Source: an uncultured Bacteroidales bacterium (GTDB lineage Bacteria > Bacteroidota > Bacteroidia > Bacteroidales > UBA932). Taken from it: a DNA stretch of 64,000 nucleotides. Both the position numbers and the translations under genes were made by a program. Positions 50,996 through 60,953 of the stretch are shown piece by piece. The stretch lies in assembly GCA_934700615.1 (NCBI GenBank), contig CAKUXR010000016.1, forward strand, positions 1 through 64,000, read 5' to 3'. The notes below the pieces were generated by a model. That model saw only the letters and a list, made by a program, of their open reading frames with translations. It did not search any database and was not told the DNA's origin. Numbering within the stretch: the stretch's first letter is position 1; every line of letters begins with the position of its first letter.

Positions 50996-53285
50996 TTTCT
51001 GAAGAAAAAGAATATGGACGGTCTGAAGTTGCTGTACCACGCGAGGTTACAGGAGCATTGCACATGTCGAAAGATATGGTAGCGCCCTCTGACAACTCCT
51101 TATATGTAAGCCAGGTCCTGGTTTGCTCGCGTCCGTTCACTTTCATTGACCCAATGTAGAAATTATCATTAGAATTCTCAGGAGCATTGACAATGAACGA
51201 CTTGCCGGAAGGCATATTGACCTTTACATGCTTGAACAGAGGCGTTCCGACAGCAAACTCTCCGGACGCAGGGCATACCGGATAGAAGCCCATTGCTGAA
51301 AACACATACCATGCGGAAGTCTGTCCGTTGTCCTCGTCACCGCAGTATCCGTCAGGAGCCGCAGTATAGAACTTGTCCATGACTTCACGGATACGGGCCT
51401 GCGCCTTCCACGGCTGGCCGCACCAGTCATAAAGGTAGATGAAGTGCTGGATAGGCTGGTTTCCGTGCGCATAGTTGCCCATGTTCATGACCTGCATCTC
51501 CCTGATTTCGTGAATCGGGAAGCCGTAGTAGCTGTCGTCGAAATGAGGCGGAATATTGAACACTGAATCCATCATTTCGCTGAAAGGTTCGTCGCCGCCC
51601 ATAAGGTCAATGAGACCCTGAGGGTCCTGGAACACAGACCACGTATAGTGGAGGCTGTTGCCCTCGGTGAAGTCGCCGCCCCACTTGAGAGGGCTGAACG
51701 GACGGGCAAAAGAACCGTCAGCATTCTTGCCGACCATAAGCTTGTATTCCGGGTCATAGAGATTCCTGTAGTTCAATGCAGCTTTGCGGTACGGCTCAAG
51801 TTCCGACTCAGGCTTGCCCAAAGCCTTACCGAACATATAGATACACCAGTCGTTGTAAGCATACTCGAGAGTACGAGCCGCATTTTCCTTGATGCCGACA
51901 TTGCAAGGCACATAGCCCAGACTGTCATAATATTCCCAGCCGAGACGGCCTGTCGAACTTACCTCAGGATGAACCTTGTGGGCATCGGAAATGACTGCCT
52001 CCCAGAGCTTTTCAGCATCATAGCCGCGGATTCCGTTGACATAGGCATCGGCCACTACTGATGCGGAATTGTTTCCGACCATGCATCCGCGATGTCCCGG
52101 ACTCGCCCACTCAGGAAGGAAACCGCTCTCCAGATAGGCATTGACAAGACCCTCCTGGACTTTCACGCTCTGATCCGGATAAACCAGGTTCATCAGAGGG
52201 AAAAGGCTTCTGAATGTATCCCAGAATCCGGTGTCGGTCGTCATGTAGCCGGGCTTCACCTCTCCGTTGTACGGACTGTAGTGGACGCGCTCGCCATTGG
52301 CATTGACCTCAGACAAATCGCGAGGGAAAAGGAGCGAGCGGTAGAGGCACGAGTAGAATGTACGGATCCTGTCAATGTTGCTGTCGCTGACCTGGATGCG
52401 GCCGAGCGCGGCGTTCCAGCTGCCGCGGCAGGCATTCTTCACGGCGTCGAAAGACTTGCCCTCGACTTCGCGGAGATTAATCTGGGCCTGGTCAATGCTG
52501 ATGAACGAGGATGCGACGCGGAGGTTCACCACCTGCCCCCTGACCGTCTTGAAACCGACCATCGCAAGTGCGTGGTCAGCAGATGTTTCCATCTTTCCGG
52601 TAACCTTGTCTCCGGCGATTGTCTCCACCTTCTCGAAAGGCGTGTCGGAAACCACGACGAACCAGTTCTTGAAATTCTCCGGCACTCCGCCGTGATTGTT
52701 TGTCACATAGCCGATTATCTTGTTCTCCTCCGGAATCACCTTCACGAATGAACCGCCGGCATAGCCATCGACTACGAGGTAAGACATATCTTTCTCAGGG
52801 TATGTCAGACGGATTGCCGCAGCCCTCTCTGTCGGAGCGATTTCCGCTACAACATCATGTTCAGCAAGATATACCTTGTAATAGTATGGCTTGGCGATTT
52901 CAGCCTTATGCGAGAACCAGCTCTCACGCTCATCCTCATCGAACACAGGACCCGTGGTCACAGGCATGATGGAGAATGCGCCGTAGTCGTTTATCCACGG
53001 ACTCGGCTGGTGAGTCTGCTTCAGTCCGCGAATCTTGGTCGCATCATATTGATAGGTCCAGCCGTCACCGTTCTTGCCGGTCTGAGGCGTCCAGAAGTTC
53101 ATTCCCCATGGCATTGCCACTGCAGGGTAGGTATTTCCGGTAGAAAGTTCATAAGTGGATTCCGTTCCGACAAGTGTGCTTACCAGGTCCGCCGGATTGT
53201 CAACATACTGAGGTTCAGCATCTCCGCAGCATGACGCGACAATCGAAGCACAGGCGACAAGAGATAGTAATCTGTTATTTTTCAT
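50985..53285 (-). CDS. GH92 alpha-mannosidase, lipoprotein
   Basis: 766 residues from the ATG at 53285, overlapping the stop of the upstream gene. The lipoprotein signal ends ASIVASCCGD. GH92 signatures run through the protein: GTGNTYPAVAMPWGMN-type start (STGNTYPAVAMPWGMNFWTP), the Gln/His-rich ..LKQTHQPSPWINDYG, DTGFWDTFRSLFPL, GFLPEWASPGHRGCMVGNNS, then GNQPIQHFIYLYDWCGQPWK, and the catalytic-site region GYCGDEDNGQTSAWYVFSAM. GH92 enzymes are calcium-dependent exo-alpha-mannosidases acting on N-glycans and yeast mannan. It is the clearest clue to the PUL substrate. Confidence 0.94.
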   Translation of the reverse strand: MKNNRLLSLVACASIVASCCGDAEPQYVDNPADLVSTLVGTESTYELSTGNTYPAVAMPWGMNFWTPQTGKNGDGWTYQYDATKIRGLKQTHQPSPWINDYGAFSIMPVTTGPVFDEDERESWFSHKAEIAKPYYYKVYLAEHDVVAEIAPTERAAAIRLTYPEKDMSYLVVDGYAGGSFVKVIPEENKIIGYVTNNHGGVPENFKNWFVVVSDTPFEKVETIAGDKVTGKMETSADHALAMVGFKTVRGQVVNLRVASSFISIDQAQINLREVEGKSFDAVKNACRGSWNAALGRIQVSDSNIDRIRTFYSCLYRSLLFPRDLSEVNANGERVHYSPYNGEVKPGYMTTDTGFWDTFRSLFPLMNLVYPDQSVKVQEGLVNAYLESGFLPEWASPGHRGCMVGNNSASVVADAYVNGIRGYDAEKLWEAVISDAHKVHPEVSSTGRLGWEYYDSLGYVPCNVGIKENAARTLEYAYNDWCIYMFGKALGKPESELEPYRKAALNYRNLYDPEYKLMVGKNADGSFARPFSPLKWGGDFTEGNSLHYTWSVFQDPQGLIDLMGGDEPFSEMMDSVFNIPPHFDDSYYGFPIHEIREMQVMNMGNYAHGNQPIQHFIYLYDWCGQPWKAQARIREVMDKFYTAAPDGYCGDEDNGQTSAWYVFSAMGFYPVCPASGEFAVGTPLFKHVKVNMPSGKSFIVNAPENSNDNFYIGSMKVNGREQTRTWLTYKELSEGATISFDMCNAPVTSRGTATSDRPYSFSSENEK

Positions 53286-55749
53286 TGTTTTCAAGCATTT
53301 TGATGAAGTATCCTCCAACTACAGAACGCGCCTTGAATCCTCTGTAGTTAGGCTTGTCCGTAAATACCCAGTCTGACATAGGGACGCGGTCCACCGTCTC
53401 GTTCATGAATTTGTGGACAGGCGCTACGAAGGACTGGAAATCTTTCTCCGAATCAGCCATGGTAGCTGTCCAGATAATCCAGTCAGTCTTGGTATAGGTC
53501 TCACGGCTGTCAAGAGGAAGTCCGTAAACATTCATCTTGGAAAGATAATATCCGATTTCCTTCTGTCTGACAGAATCAGGGAAGATATTGAGGCCGAGGA
53601 GTTTGTCCCATACGAGATTATACTTCTGGCTCCAGGTGCCGGCCTTGTCGAATGTAAGACGGTAGTGGTCACCGTCGTCAGCCATTTTCACCCATTCCCC
53701 AGCAAGTTTGCGGGCCTTTCCGAGATACTCTTCAGCAACATCTTTTTTACCGAGCATATCAGCCATATAGCCGTATGACGCGATACCGAGAATAGCCTTG
53801 ACAGAAAGATTGGCATTGTGGGCGAAATGTCCGGCAAAGTCATCCGTACAGAGCTGATTCTCAGGGTCCAGGCCGAACTGCTCCAGATATTTGGTCCATG
53901 TGGTCATTGTTTCCCAATGCTTTGCGGCATATTCGGTATTGCCGGAATAATGGCAGACTGCAGCCGTAAGAGAAAGCATGTTTCCTGCCTCCTCGACAGG
54001 CATGTCACCGCCATAGGTCTGACCGTTGGCGATAGGATAGGTTCCTACATCATGGGCAGGGAAAGGCTTGGTCCACTTGCCGCTTTCACTGTAATAATAG
54101 ATATGGTTCATGAGGCCTTCTGCCAGAGCCGGGTTATACAGCAGGAACAGAGGCGCTGAAGGATATGTAACATCGACTGTTCCGATGGAGCCGTTGCTGT
54201 TGTTCTCCTTCGACAGCCAGAGCAGGTCCCCGTTCGGAGCTTTCACGAGTTTATGGGCATGTATGGCCTGACGATATGCAAGAGCGCAAAGCTCGGCATA
54301 GTCACGTCCTCCGGCTTTCTCTGCTTCACGCATGAGTTTCCTGTCGAAATCATAGCAACGGGCAATCAATGCAGACTCTTCCTTACGTGCCTTTGCAAAC
54401 TGCTCCTCTATAGAGGATTTCCCGTCGGCATTCCAGTAAGGCCTCAGATTTTCACCAAAATACTGAATCGAACAGATATCATCATAGCCTATCATCACGG
54501 AACCGGCAGCGGTCTTTGTCTTGCCATGGTCTCTCGACATTGACAATCTTCCTTCCGAATTCTCGCCTTTCACGCCGATTTCAGAGAGACGGCCTCCTTC
54601 CTTGAAACAGTTTCTCAAGTCAATAGCCTTGCCGACTCCCGCGTCCATCTTGTCCGCATCCGCAGCGAGATAGAAGTATCCCCAGTCGATTCTCAGGTCA
54701 TCACCTTTCTTCGCAAGAATCTCCTGAGACTTGGTACCCGCTTTCAGATAGACAAGACCGTCCTTTGTGTAAGTCTCAGAGACGGTTTCCTGCCAGTTCT
54801 TGTCAGAAGCCCATCTTGGTGATGCCTCGAAATAGATGCCCACATCATGTTTGTTGCCGTCATTGGAGACAGCCTCATAAGAGATATAGTTCACAGGACG
54901 GCTCACCAGATCCAAGTCTTCGAGGAAAAGCGGAGCGGAGAAGGTCAGTTTCAAGTCCACCGGGCCGCAGGTGAAGAGATAATGAGTCTGGGTAGCCTGC
55001 ACATCAGCAGATTTCTGTACGGCGGTCTTCGAAAGTACGCTCACAGGCTCTGAAGGCATTTTCAGGCCGAAGTCAATGATAGCCAGGCCGCCTGTATTTT
55101 CGCAGCTGGCAGACAGGACATTGCGTCCCGGCTTGAGTGCAGCCACAGCATCTGCGCCCAACGGATACAGGGCGTCATGATTACAGTTGTTGCCTGTATC
55201 CAGAATCTTCACGCCATTGACATAAAATACGGCATGGTCATCATTGCTGTAATACAGGTAGAGCTGACGTCCCGAGAAATCGTCATTGATCTCGATTTCC
55301 CGCCTCACCCAGATATATCTGGACTCCCAAAGGGTCTTGGCATAAGTATCGTCGTCAGTTCCGAATGCGCCCTGGCCGACTTTCCATGAAGCGTCGCTGT
55401 AAGATTCCGAGGTCCAGTCTCCTGAAGGCTCACTTTCAGTATATCTGCCGGTCCAGTCCCCTTCTTGGGCAACCGGAGCCAATGTCAGCAGGTCGGAATC
55501 CTCGATGCCCATGAAACGATAGACTTCTCCGTCCACTTTCAAGGCACCTATCAGCGGAAATTCCTTTCCTGTCCAATGGCAGACTGACGAGCCATAAAGT
55601 TCGTTGGTCATCGACCACGCACTCGTATAAGGGTCGATGGTAACGAGAGGATAGGCCGGAGCCCTCAACGAGTTCTCTGAAACAGTTGTGTCAATGTTGC
55701 AGGACACGGCTGCCGCAACCACAGCTGCAAGAATTATTGTCTTTTTCAT
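53275..55749 (-). CDS. DUF4964/DUF4965 (glutaminase A-like) lipoprotein
   Basis: 824 residues from the ATG at 55749. The open frame to 55767 would need GTG. The lipoprotein signal is MKKTIILAAVVAAAVSC. The N-terminal DUF4964 (YPLVTIDPYTSAWSMTNELY) leads into an inserted beta-galactosidase-type jelly roll (WVRREIEINDDFSGRQLYLY). DUF5127 (SRPVNYISYEAV) follows, then the alpha/alpha-barrel DUF4965/DUF1793 part (GGDMPVEEAGNMLSLTAAVC, DDFAGHFAHNANLSVKAILG, SQKYNLVWDKLLGLNIFP). Despite the glutaminase label, PUL membership suggests glycoside cleavage. Its stop overlaps the GH92 start. Confidence 0.92.
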   Translation of the reverse strand: MKKTIILAAVVAAAVSCNIDTTVSENSLRAPAYPLVTIDPYTSAWSMTNELYGSSVCHWTGKEFPLIGALKVDGEVYRFMGIEDSDLLTLAPVAQEGDWTGRYTESEPSGDWTSESYSDASWKVGQGAFGTDDDTYAKTLWESRYIWVRREIEINDDFSGRQLYLYYSNDDHAVFYVNGVKILDTGNNCNHDALYPLGADAVAALKPGRNVLSASCENTGGLAIIDFGLKMPSEPVSVLSKTAVQKSADVQATQTHYLFTCGPVDLKLTFSAPLFLEDLDLVSRPVNYISYEAVSNDGNKHDVGIYFEASPRWASDKNWQETVSETYTKDGLVYLKAGTKSQEILAKKGDDLRIDWGYFYLAADADKMDAGVGKAIDLRNCFKEGGRLSEIGVKGENSEGRLSMSRDHGKTKTAAGSVMIGYDDICSIQYFGENLRPYWNADGKSSIEEQFAKARKEESALIARCYDFDRKLMREAEKAGGRDYAELCALAYRQAIHAHKLVKAPNGDLLWLSKENNSNGSIGTVDVTYPSAPLFLLYNPALAEGLMNHIYYYSESGKWTKPFPAHDVGTYPIANGQTYGGDMPVEEAGNMLSLTAAVCHYSGNTEYAAKHWETMTTWTKYLEQFGLDPENQLCTDDFAGHFAHNANLSVKAILGIASYGYMADMLGKKDVAEEYLGKARKLAGEWVKMADDGDHYRLTFDKAGTWSQKYNLVWDKLLGLNIFPDSVRQKEIGYYLSKMNVYGLPLDSRETYTKTDWIIWTATMADSEKDFQSFVAPVHKFMNETVDRVPMSDWVFTDKPNYRGFKARSVVGGYFIKMLENNEK

Positions 55750-55767
55750 ATCAATGTTAATGTTCAC

Positions 55768-57945
55768 TTACCAAGCAAATTCGACGGACACTCCGTCCGG
55801 ATTATTGTCAAATGTGAGAAGATAGGTCTGGCCGGCTTCATCCCAGCAGTTCAGGTCAAGGCATTCTTTATCATTGACCTTGAGCGATTTGGGAGCAGCA
55901 GGCAGAAGGACTCTGGAGACATTGACAGTAGCCGCCGGACTTTTGGCGACATACGAGAAGGTCCGGCCAGAGAGTGTCTCGTTCTCCGCGCGGCTGGCTG
56001 CCGCGAGTATCATCGGACTGTTCTTTCTGACTTTGGAAAGGTCAATGAAAAGCCTCTGTACGCCAGGTCTAACTTCGACATTCTGACATATCGGCAAGGA
56101 TGGGTCGTACAGGTCAACATATCGTCCCTCAAGTTTCAAAGGCTCCGGAGAAACGCTTTCGTCCAATACTGCGGCGAGAAGATACATGCCTCTTTCGAGA
56201 ATGAAACTGTTCTTCTTTTCTATGTTGCCGCCACACAATTCCTCAACTGCGCCAATCAGCGGTTCCGCACCGTTTTTCTCCAGCACGAATTCCTTCGGGT
56301 CCTGACGGATTATACGCACTTTGCCCTTTCCGAACTTGTAGTCCCCGGCAGATGGAGCTGAACTTATGCCCATGAGAGAGAACAGATGGTCGGATGGGGA
56401 GGCATAGTTGTTTCCGTCCTTGTTCCACCATTCAGACACGGTCTGGAACGGGTCATCATCACGTCCTGCATATATGAGATTTCCTCCCTTCTTTACCCAT
56501 TCAGCAATATAGGCATGGGCCTTGGAATCCAGAGGTTTCATATTGGAATAGGTCATAATCAGCACTTTGGTATCCTTCAATGCCTTTTCGAATCCGAGGT
56601 TCTCGATGTGCACGATTCCTACAGGGACACCTGTCTTGAGAAGCGGCATTGACATTCCGTAAAAATTGGACAGCTGCGGATCATCGTATCCTTCATGTTC
56701 AGGAAATCTCTGGAACATGAGGGAGTTGCCCATCAGCACATTGATTCCGTGTGTGCCTGACACTTGAGTTTCCGCCAATGGCATATTCTGAAGGGCATTG
56801 ACCATTATCTGCATCATGGTGGCGTAGTCCGACGGGATGTGTATCTTCTCATCAGAGTCCTTGCTCTTGTTGTAGAGTCCGGTATAGATCCGCTCCGGCC
56901 AAGGCATTATCTCATAGCTGTTTATCTGCGGATAGAGAAGCTGGGCCGTGAATGTGGCCTGATAGTTTCTGCGGTAATCCTCCCAGTCACGCGGCCAGTC
57001 TTCGATAGGATCCGTGAGGAACCAGACCTTGCGTCCGGTAGGTGCTGTCATTGATGCCATGCAGCCGTATTCCAGGAATGCGGTTTCGAATACCCTTTCC
57101 TTGCATATGCCGTTGTAATAGTCCGGTTCTCTGGAGGTTCCGGTCCATACCTGTGCGATATAACCGTCCACACAAGGAAGGGATGCGAGGCTTGCTTCCG
57201 GACTGACTATCTTCCACTGCGAATAATTCAGGAGCGAATGTGTCGGCACGTAGCATTTCACATCAAGGCCCTTGCTCCTGCCATATTCCTTGGCGAATGT
57301 AAACGCCTCGTCCAGAGCCCTGTAATACAGATGGTACTTGAGTTTTCCGGACATATATGTAGCCTCAGGAGACTCGTCCTGTGGTCTCCAGTCTGTTCCG
57401 TAATATTCTTTCCATTCGCGTTTGAACGCCTCGCTGTAGCCTGAGCGCGCCCAGAATTCCGGTTCTTCCAAATAGATGGAAGTTATGCCGGCATCAATGA
57501 CTCTCTTGATGTGTCTTTCCTTGAAATATTCAAGATAGTTTTCTGTCGGGACAATGTACGGCACCATATGTCCATGCCATATGGTATCGCCTTCGGCATT
57601 GACCTGTCCCTCATCGAGATGCCATTTTCCATCCCATTCTCCTGTAAAGTAGTCCTGGTACTCGCCCCAGGCTATTCCGGTCATGAAATCCACCTTGTAT
57701 CCACGTTCTTTCCAGGATGCGATTCTGTCTTCCAAAGTTTTCTTTCCACTTCCTTTGTCTGACGGATTTCCGCCGACGCCGTAAACCATCACGGCATCAG
57801 CCCTGTTGTCTATTTCCGGCATCCAGCCGCGTGAGGTCTGGAATGTCGTCTTGGTATTGTTTTCCGATGTCACATGTCCGGCGGCACAGGCTGACACGAG
57901 CAGCGCAGTCGCAGCCAGATTTATGATTATCTTAACTCCGTTCAT
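55768..57945 (-). CDS. Putative glycoside hydrolase with GH42-like trimerisation (GATase-like) domain, lipoprotein
   Basis: 725 residues with a lipoprotein signal (ALLVSACAAG, Cys 20). The N-terminal 350 residues look like a TIM barrel with candidate catalytic Glu in ITSIYLEEPEFWARSGY and a second acidic strand near MPWPERIYTG. The middle part resembles the beta-galactosidase trimerisation domain, with a class I amidotransferase-like fold (KVLIMTYSNMKPLDSKAH, WVKKGGNLIYAGRDDDPFQ). A beta-sandwich ends the protein. I cannot assign a GH family with confidence. It follows an internal terminator and heads the enzyme part of the PUL. Confidence 0.8.
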   Translation of the reverse strand: MNGVKIIINLAATALLVSACAAGHVTSENNTKTTFQTSRGWMPEIDNRADAVMVYGVGGNPSDKGSGKKTLEDRIASWKERGYKVDFMTGIAWGEYQDYFTGEWDGKWHLDEGQVNAEGDTIWHGHMVPYIVPTENYLEYFKERHIKRVIDAGITSIYLEEPEFWARSGYSEAFKREWKEYYGTDWRPQDESPEATYMSGKLKYHLYYRALDEAFTFAKEYGRSKGLDVKCYVPTHSLLNYSQWKIVSPEASLASLPCVDGYIAQVWTGTSREPDYYNGICKERVFETAFLEYGCMASMTAPTGRKVWFLTDPIEDWPRDWEDYRRNYQATFTAQLLYPQINSYEIMPWPERIYTGLYNKSKDSDEKIHIPSDYATMMQIMVNALQNMPLAETQVSGTHGINVLMGNSLMFQRFPEHEGYDDPQLSNFYGMSMPLLKTGVPVGIVHIENLGFEKALKDTKVLIMTYSNMKPLDSKAHAYIAEWVKKGGNLIYAGRDDDPFQTVSEWWNKDGNNYASPSDHLFSLMGISSAPSAGDYKFGKGKVRIIRQDPKEFVLEKNGAEPLIGAVEELCGGNIEKKNSFILERGMYLLAAVLDESVSPEPLKLEGRYVDLYDPSLPICQNVEVRPGVQRLFIDLSKVRKNSPMILAAASRAENETLSGRTFSYVAKSPAATVNVSRVLLPAAPKSLKVNDKECLDLNCWDEAGQTYLLTFDNNPDGVSVEFAW

Positions 57946-57956
57946 GAAATGTCTTT

Positions 57957-57998
57957 AAAAAAGGGGATGCGGATAGTTCTTAAATTATCCTCATCCCC
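57957..57998 (-). terminator. Internal PUL terminator after the DUF3823 gene
   Basis: On the minus strand GGGGATGAGGATA / TATCCGCATCCCC (one mismatch) is followed by six T's. It lies between the susC-susD-DUF3823 genes and the enzyme genes, so the enzymes depend on readthrough or on their own promoter. Confidence 0.85.
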
Positions 57999-58015
57999 GC
58001 TGTTGATACAAAACG

Positions 58016-58849
58016 TTAAGGAATATTCACTTCCATTACTTCACTATAGTTGTAACGGCGTGTACCGCTTCCGCGAGGGGTATCATAGTTGATTCTGGCC
58101 GCGGCCCTGATGAATACCTTTCTGCCTGAAGGGATAGTCGTCGAAGTAGAAGACTGGATTGTCACAGGCTCGCCCAATTTTGCCTCGAAAGAGTCTCCGC
58201 CGAATTCCAATGCTGTGGACCATCTGGTATCGCGGGCACGGTATCCCATAGTAGAGGAGTAGCCCACAAACAGCTGGATGTCAGTAACATTGGTAAAGTC
58301 ATCAGAATAACCTCCCATCGGTTCCACCAGTTCCTTGAATGTTTCCTTGGAAACGGCTCTGGTCACTTTGACCTGCGCGGTGATTACTCCGCCGGAAACC
58401 TGAGGTTCTCCTACGATTTCCACTTTGAGGAAAGGATGGACCTTGAATTCCACCTCGGTAGTACCCTTGATGTCAGTCACGATAGAGCCGTCTGAGATAG
58501 GCACTCCGTCTGAAGTTTCCCTTACGATAGGAATGAAAGGACCGTCAATGCGGATATTGTAGTTTCCCTTGAAGATCTTTGTGTTCTGGAAAGTTCCGTC
58601 AGGACGGCAGTAGAAATCAGGATTGTGGGTAGCGTTTTCACCATAGCTGAGTTCAGTCAGTCTGACACGGATGCCCTCGCTTCCCTGATCGGTAAGGACA
58701 GGATCACCTGTTTCCGCATCCACTACCTTTCCTTTGATGGTCTCTTTAGGGCCTTCAGCATTGTCCAGCTGGAAAAGAGAGCATGATGATGCAGCAATGA
58801 CAGCCGCAGCAAGTACCGGAATATATGTAAAAATTCTTTTCATAATCAT
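58016..58849 (-). CDS. DUF3823 surface lipoprotein
   Basis: 277 residues with a lipoprotein signal (VIAASSCSLFQ). The DUF3823 N-terminal Ig-like part is clear: IKGKVVDAETGDPVLTDQGS, IRVRLTELSYG, FYCRPDGTFQNTKIFKGNYN and VEFKVHPFLKVEI. A second beta-sandwich follows. DUF3823 proteins sit next to SusD in many PULs, on the cell surface, where they probably bind glycan. It starts seven bases after susD. Confidence 0.92.
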   Translation of the reverse strand: MIMKRIFTYIPVLAAAVIAASSCSLFQLDNAEGPKETIKGKVVDAETGDPVLTDQGSEGIRVRLTELSYGENATHNPDFYCRPDGTFQNTKIFKGNYNIRIDGPFIPIVRETSDGVPISDGSIVTDIKGTTEVEFKVHPFLKVEIVGEPQVSGGVITAQVKVTRAVSKETFKELVEPMGGYSDDFTNVTDIQLFVGYSSTMGYRARDTRWSTALEFGGDSFEAKLGEPVTIQSSTSTTIPSGRKVFIRAAARINYDTPRGSGTRRYNYSEVMEVNIP

Positions 58850-58856
58850 CAGTTTT

Positions 58857-60953
58857 TTATCTGTTTGGCTGCTGGTCGATATATTTGCTCTTGGATACTT
58901 CGCCTGAAGGGATTGAGAAATAGTAATCGACTACGTTATAACCGAAAGTCTTCATTGAAACCCACTGATAGCTTTCATCGAAGAAGTATTTGCCAGTCTC
59001 TGAGCTGTAGAAAGGATACAGGCCCTTGAAACGGAACTGCGTACCGCTGCTGAACTCTTTGGAGTCTCTCTTCTCACCCCAGAAACCGTCTCTGTTGTTC
59101 TCGTCAAGTACTCTCCAACGTCTGAGATCCCATTTGGTCTTGTGCTCGAAGGCAAGTTCCTTACGGCGTTCCTTACGCACGATATCACGTGATTCGTTGC
59201 TTGCCGTAAGACTTCCTGAAAGAAGTGTCGCACCGGCTCTTTCGCGAATATCATTGATAGCTGTTGTCGCAACTTCCAGCATGTTGTCGCCTTCGACAGG
59301 AGAAGAGACTCCTGCAAGCGAAAGTTCTACAGCTGACTCTGCTGCAGCGAGGAGGACATCAGCATATCTCATGAGGATGAACGGCTGATCAGACTTGCCC
59401 TCTCCGATATTCTCGACAGCGAGATCCTCATCCAGGTACTTTCTGAGATAAAGGCCGGTAAGGTTGCCTTCTCCGTTGCTGTAGAACGGACCGTTCTCTC
59501 CCGCAGCATTCATAGACTTGCCGTCAATCTTGACAATTTCCTGGTTTGTACCTGAGTTAGGGCTGAGATACAACTTCTTGGCTGTACCGTTCGAGCCGGT
59601 ATAGATATCCAGGTGCTGATATTTGGTATTTGCTCCGGAATAGGAATAATCACTGAGCAACGGCTTGATAGGTGCGGAACCGGTATAGACTCCGGCGCGG
59701 ATTTCGATTTCCCTTTTCTTGAACACGTCGCCAGGGAAAATCACATATGCACGGAGACGCGGCTCGGCATTGGCAAAGAAATCCATCGGCGAATCGTAAA
59801 GAAGGTAATTGCCTGTAGCATTGCTGTTTCCGTCAGTAACTCTGATGGTGTATCCGTCATCATATCTGTCGAATCCGTCGAAAAGTTCAATGAAATCGAG
59901 GGACGGACATGAACCTGAACAGAGAGGGGCCCTGAATATGAATGGAGAGCAATATGCGTCGAGGCCGTGAGTTACGGTAGGATATTCATATCTCTTCACA
60001 AGGATGTTCTCAGGACTGGTAAGGTCTTTCCACATGGCCACCATGTTCTTGTACTGAGCTTCCCTGTCGCCCTTTGCCCAAGACTTCTTGTAAAGGGAAT
60101 ACTTGCCGGACTTCATGACTTCCCTGGCAGCCTTGTATGCCTCGGAGAACCATTTCTTGGAGCAGTCCTGCCACTCGTCTTCAGCGAATCCGATAACCCT
60201 GACACCAGTCTTCTCACCGATGCCGGTAAGACGTCCGGATACTGTCTCATTGTACTTGGCCACCGAGCCTGCGTAAAGCATAGCCTCAGCTTTGAATGCG
60301 AGTGCAGCATATTTGTTGGCCGTACCTTCAAAGGTAGGATTGACAGGAAGAAGTTCGGCAGCCTGATCGAAATCGGCGAGAACCTGCTCCCATGTTTCAC
60401 GCTCGGATGCACGAGGAAGGTCAATCTTGGACTCCTCTCCTGGATAGTCGATCTCGGTTGTCACCAGAGGTACGCCTCCGAAACGGCATGCCATCTTGTA
60501 GAATACATATGCCCTTACGAAATATGCCTGTCCGAGGAACTCGTTATATGTAACCTCAGGATAATTTCCGCTATATGCAGGAAGTGCTGCGATAAGGTGG
60601 TTTGCATTTCTCAAGAGTTCGAATGCACGTGACCAGTAAGGCGTGTCCTCTCCGGTGAAGGAAGTGCAGACACCGTCACGGTCCAGAGCCTCACCAGTGC
60701 CCTCGATACCGAGGCTGGCAAGCCATCCGTTCCAGTTGATACCCCACTGTGCCATGTATTTGAAGTCCTCCCAAGGCATCTTGCTGTAAAGAGTCGCCAT
60801 ATAAATCGACATGCCGGCCTGGTTTGAAAGGAGGTCATCGTCTGTGACAGTGTTCTTCGGAGGGAGATCCATCTCTGTGCATGACATCACGCTCATGAGA
60901 ACAGCCGCCATATATATCAATATCTTTTTCATACTCTTATTCTGTTTAATCAT
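58857..60953 (-). CDS. SusD/RagB family glycan-binding lipoprotein
   Basis: 698 residues from the ATG at 60953, which overlaps the SusC stop by one base (TAATG). The lipoprotein signal really begins at the in-frame ATG 60932 (MKKILIYMAAVLMSVMSC). SusD features are the N-terminal helix with the FLGQAYFVRAYVFYKMACRF segment (the TPR motif that contacts SusC), GGVPLVT, WEQVLADFDQAAELLP, and the C-terminal RKERRKELAFEHKTKWDLRR. It captures oligosaccharide at the cell surface and acts as the lid of the SusC transporter. Confidence 0.96.
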   Translation of the reverse strand: MIKQNKSMKKILIYMAAVLMSVMSCTEMDLPPKNTVTDDDLLSNQAGMSIYMATLYSKMPWEDFKYMAQWGINWNGWLASLGIEGTGEALDRDGVCTSFTGEDTPYWSRAFELLRNANHLIAALPAYSGNYPEVTYNEFLGQAYFVRAYVFYKMACRFGGVPLVTTEIDYPGEESKIDLPRASERETWEQVLADFDQAAELLPVNPTFEGTANKYAALAFKAEAMLYAGSVAKYNETVSGRLTGIGEKTGVRVIGFAEDEWQDCSKKWFSEAYKAAREVMKSGKYSLYKKSWAKGDREAQYKNMVAMWKDLTSPENILVKRYEYPTVTHGLDAYCSPFIFRAPLCSGSCPSLDFIELFDGFDRYDDGYTIRVTDGNSNATGNYLLYDSPMDFFANAEPRLRAYVIFPGDVFKKREIEIRAGVYTGSAPIKPLLSDYSYSGANTKYQHLDIYTGSNGTAKKLYLSPNSGTNQEIVKIDGKSMNAAGENGPFYSNGEGNLTGLYLRKYLDEDLAVENIGEGKSDQPFILMRYADVLLAAAESAVELSLAGVSSPVEGDNMLEVATTAINDIRERAGATLLSGSLTASNESRDIVRKERRKELAFEHKTKWDLRRWRVLDENNRDGFWGEKRDSKEFSSGTQFRFKGLYPFYSSETGKYFFDESYQWVSMKTFGYNVVDYYFSIPSGEVSKSKYIDQQPNR

